From the NCBI GenBank assembly GCA_035527845.1, contig DATKZT010000020.1:1-64000 (forward strand): a stretch of DNA of 64,000 nucleotides, in the 5' to 3' direction. Positions 61,991-64,000 of this stretch are shown here, piece by piece; positions within the stretch are counted from its first letter, which is position 1, and every line of letters begins with the position of its first letter. The DNA comes from JAUWKC01 sp035527845 (GTDB taxonomy: Bacteria; Planctomycetota; Phycisphaerae; Sedimentisphaerales; Anaerobacaceae). The position numbers and the translations under genes are program-made. The notes below the pieces were generated by a model. The model did no database searches, was not told the DNA's origin, and worked only from the letters and a program-made list of their open reading frames with translations.

Positions 61991-64000
61991 TCAATTCAAT
62001 CCTTCCTGATAAAGCTGCTGGATTTCTTCGGCAGACAAGGCCCTCTCGTATATGCGGACGTCATCGACAGTGCCGCAAAAATAGTCGCCTCCTGTGCCGC
62101 CGGCGTAGCCCGCATTGCATCCAATAACTGCGGGTTTGGTTGTGGAATTAATGGGACCGAGAAACAACTGAGTATGACCACTACGGAATCCATCCAAGTA
62201 TGCTTGCATTGCACTTCCATCCCAGGTTACTACTATGTGATTCCAGGCATTTGCATCTACAACAAGGTCTGTGAATGTTATCGCTGTCACTTGATCACTA
62301 TTTGCCAGGAAGAATCGCGGATTTGCCTCGGCAAGTCTGACACCATAGCTGCACTCTGTTGTAGGATCATGCCATTTTGCCACAATGAACTCGCTTCCTG
62401 ATGAGTCAGTTGGCTTAGCCCACGCCGCCAGAGTAATCTTATCAACAATAATCAGGCTTGAATCATTTCCACAATCTACGTAATCATCGATGCCGTCGAG
62501 ATCGAGTGCGTAGGTTCCGACGTAGCCTGGGACCCGGCAGGGGTCGCCCACGAGGTTGCCGTCGTTGTCGCCGGCCGAATCGTAAGCGGTATTTCCATCG
62601 CCTTCGTCGAACTGCCACCAGCCGACCAGATACAGGTTGGGCTCGCCCCACGTGGTAAAGCTCCAGACGTCGCCTTCGGCCGTACCGGAGGCGCTCTGCT
62701 CATCGACGCGCCAGTAGTAAGTGCTCCCGTATTCGAGACCGCAGGGGTCCCAACTGTTGGAATCCCGGTTGCCGACGAATGCTTCCAGGTCGGTGGTATT
62801 GGCGTCATTCACGTCGTTATAGTCAGTTCCGAAGTACACATCGTGTGAAAGCGCGTATCCTCCCGGCGACCAGCCAAGGACTATATGCGGGTTTACCTCT
62901 GTGGCTCCGTCCGCAGGGTTGGGGCGAAATGCCTTCGGCGCCAACCCGTCCTGATAAAGCTGCCAGACCTCTTCGGCCGCCAAAGCCCTGTCATAGACGC
63001 GAACATCGTCAATAATACCATTGAAGTACACTGCTGGAGAGGTTCCGGCTGTTACTCTGCCAATTACGACAGGTCTGTTACCGCTTGAATCGGGTAGTCC
63101 GGGAGGAATTACCGCATTCTTCGCGGTTCCGTTGACATAGATAATTTGTGCTTTTCCATTCCATACGCCGACGGCATGATACCAACGGCCTATGCCTGTG
63201 ACGCCGCCGCTCAAACTAACATCCGTCCCTGAGCCATATTCCCAGAACCATCGAAGAGTATTATCAGCATCCCAAATGATAAACGCGTAGTTTGTGTTTT
63301 CGGGATCTCCTCTGAATCCCTTTGCCAACAAGTACTCATTATCAGGCACGTCTGCCAACTGCTCGAACCACAGAGAAACGGAGAACGGCTCTGTACCGTC
63401 AAACCTCAGTTGGGGACTGTCCGGGATTTCAACGTAATCGGCCACACCGTTGAAATCTAACGCACCGTCGATTTGGCCGGTCGTCCATTCGGCGCCGTAG
63501 ATATTTCCGTCATTATTGCCTGCCGAATCGTATGCGGTGTTGCCCTCGCCTTCGTCAAACCTCCAGTGGGCAACGGGCAGTAACCACTGGTCTTCTTTTA
63601 CGAGCCAGTTTTCCACGAAAATATGCAGGTCATTCCCATCAGTTTCGCCGCTAAGGTCGAGGTCGCTTTTTGCACACCAGGACGGGATATTGCAATCCTG
63701 GTCGCGCCAGTGTTCGGCGAACATCGCAAAGTCTATGAAGTTGACGAGGTAATCTCTGCTCAAGTCGGCCTTTGGCCAGCAGGGGGGATACTGGCTCAGG
63801 TCGCTTGCTCGGAAGAATGCGGGCGGAGAGCCGTTGCCCTGGGACAGCCCCACGACCGCAGCGGTTGCGGCCAGGGCCGGCCAAGTGATGCGTATGGCGC
63901 CGTCGACAAAGAACAGCTCGATTTGGAAACTGCTTTTTGCATCCTTGTCACCGTAGAGAGGCACGTCTTCGAAGGTCACCGCCACGCGGTCCTGAAGCTG
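61991..64000 (-). CDS. LamG / dockerin-like secreted protein, 5' part beyond the window
   Basis: The frame is open to the right edge, so the N-terminus is missing; the GTG at 63985 is unlikely to be the true start. About 669 residues are visible. Order: a short end segment of a preceding domain (AVTFEDVPLYGDKDAKS), a dockerin-like EF-hand pair (YLVNFIDFAMFAEHW and DLDLSGETDGNDLHIF), a first LamG domain (WRFDEGEGNTAYDSAG to IDDVRVYDRALAAEE), an Ig/FN3-like domain (NPADGATEVNPHIVLGW to WSFTTW), and a second LamG domain (WWQFDEGDGNTAYDSAGDND to VDDVRIYERALSAEE). The type is typical of surface or secreted polysaccharide-related planctomycete proteins. Confidence 0.88.
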   Translation of the reverse strand, partial: QLQDRVAVTFEDVPLYGDKDAKSSFQIELFFVDGAIRITWPALAATAAVVGLSQGNGSPPAFFRASDLSQYPPCWPKADLSRDYLVNFIDFAMFAEHWRDQDCNIPSWCAKSDLDLSGETDGNDLHIFVENWLVKEDQWLLPVAHWRFDEGEGNTAYDSAGNNDGNIYGAEWTTGQIDGALDFNGVADYVEIPDSPQLRFDGTEPFSVSLWFEQLADVPDNEYLLAKGFRGDPENTNYAFIIWDADNTLRWFWEYGSGTDVSLSGGVTGIGRWYHAVGVWNGKAQIIYVNGTAKNAVIPPGLPDSSGNRPVVIGRVTAGTSPAVYFNGIIDDVRVYDRALAAEEVWQLYQDGLAPKAFRPNPADGATEVNPHIVLGWSPGGYALSHDVYFGTDYNDVNDANTTDLEAFVGNRDSNSWDPCGLEYGSTYYWRVDEQSASGTAEGDVWSFTTWGEPNLYLVGWWQFDEGDGNTAYDSAGDNDGNLVGDPCRVPGYVGTYALDLDGIDDYVDCGNDSSLIIVDKITLAAWAKPTDSSGSEFIVAKWHDPTTECSYGVRLAEANPRFFLANSDQVTAITFTDLVVDANAWNHIVVTWDGSAMQAYLDGFRSGHTQLFLGPINSTTKPAVIGCNAGYAGGTGGDYFCGTVDDVRIYERALSAEEIQQLYQEGLN

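Noticed and set aside
1..64000. tRNA or rRNA genes
   Set aside because: No CCA-ended cloverleaf or conserved rRNA stretch was seen in any intergenic gap; a tRNAscan-SE and Infernal run would be decisive.

Overview
The window looks like a chromosomal segment of a free-living Planctomycetota bacterium, most likely class Phycisphaerae. This is an inference from gene content: dockerin-like endings of the 'DLDLSG..D..DL..F..HW' type, LamG and GLUG secreted proteins, Tat-exported sulfatase and Gfo/Idh/MocA oxidoreductase, a BlaI/M56 pair with an oversized M56 protein, an HzsA-related dihaem protein, DapL-type lysine synthesis and a planctomycete-style Rhs tip. I saw no rRNA, tRNA, CRISPR array, insertion sequence or prophage.

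Layout. 1-9.2 kb: secreted catabolism on the minus strand (edge fragment, GH31, GH2 beta-galactosidase, HzsA-related cytochrome-like protein, MBL-fold hydrolase). 9.4-11.1 kb: a small exported coiled-coil protein and an acyl-CoA thioesterase. 11.3-18.2 kb: a BlaI repressor and a 2141-residue M56 sensor-like protein carrying TPR, SecD-like and thioredoxin modules, behind two operator-like dyads. 18.5-23.7 kb: DUF819 permease, sulfatase, GLUG-repeat protein. 24.0-31.0 kb: a biosynthetic plus-strand run (dapL, a folK-deoxynucleoside kinase fusion, panC, panD, two tandem lgt genes) meeting bioF head-on. 31.0-37.6 kb: rhomboid protease, unknown membrane protein, RACo-like ASKHA protein with a 27-residue basic protein upstream, a Cys-cluster small protein, and an ECF sigma / membrane protein / coiled-coil operon closed by a strong terminator. 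37.6-43.1 kb: decayed sulfatase tail, BNR sialidase-like protein, Na+/Ca2+ exchanger, Gfo/Idh/MocA protein. 43.2-48.9 kb: the rpmF-plsX-fabH-fabD-fabG-acpP-fabF operon. 49.3-54.4 kb: membrane protein, csrA with a 57-residue ORF in front, an orphan Rhs tip with a possible immunity gene, and a coiled-coil lipoprotein-like protein. 54.5-58.3 kb: a fused EtfB-EtfA gene followed by ETF-quinone oxidoreductase. 58.5-64 kb: a membrane/spermidine-synthase/TPR fusion and a LamG-dockerin protein leaving the right edge.

How the genes work together. The carbohydrate-active enzymes, sulfatase, sialidase-like protein, LamG and GLUG proteins fit a degrader of sulfated or complex polysaccharides. Housekeeping blocks (fatty acid synthesis, pantothenate, diaminopimelate, lipoprotein maturation, electron-transfer flavoprotein) are interspersed. 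No single locus is clearly an undescribed system. The most notable items are the M56-SecD-thioredoxin fusion with its paired operators, three gene fusions, the lgt duplication, and several microproteins too short for standard gene calling (27, 31, 40 and 57 residues).
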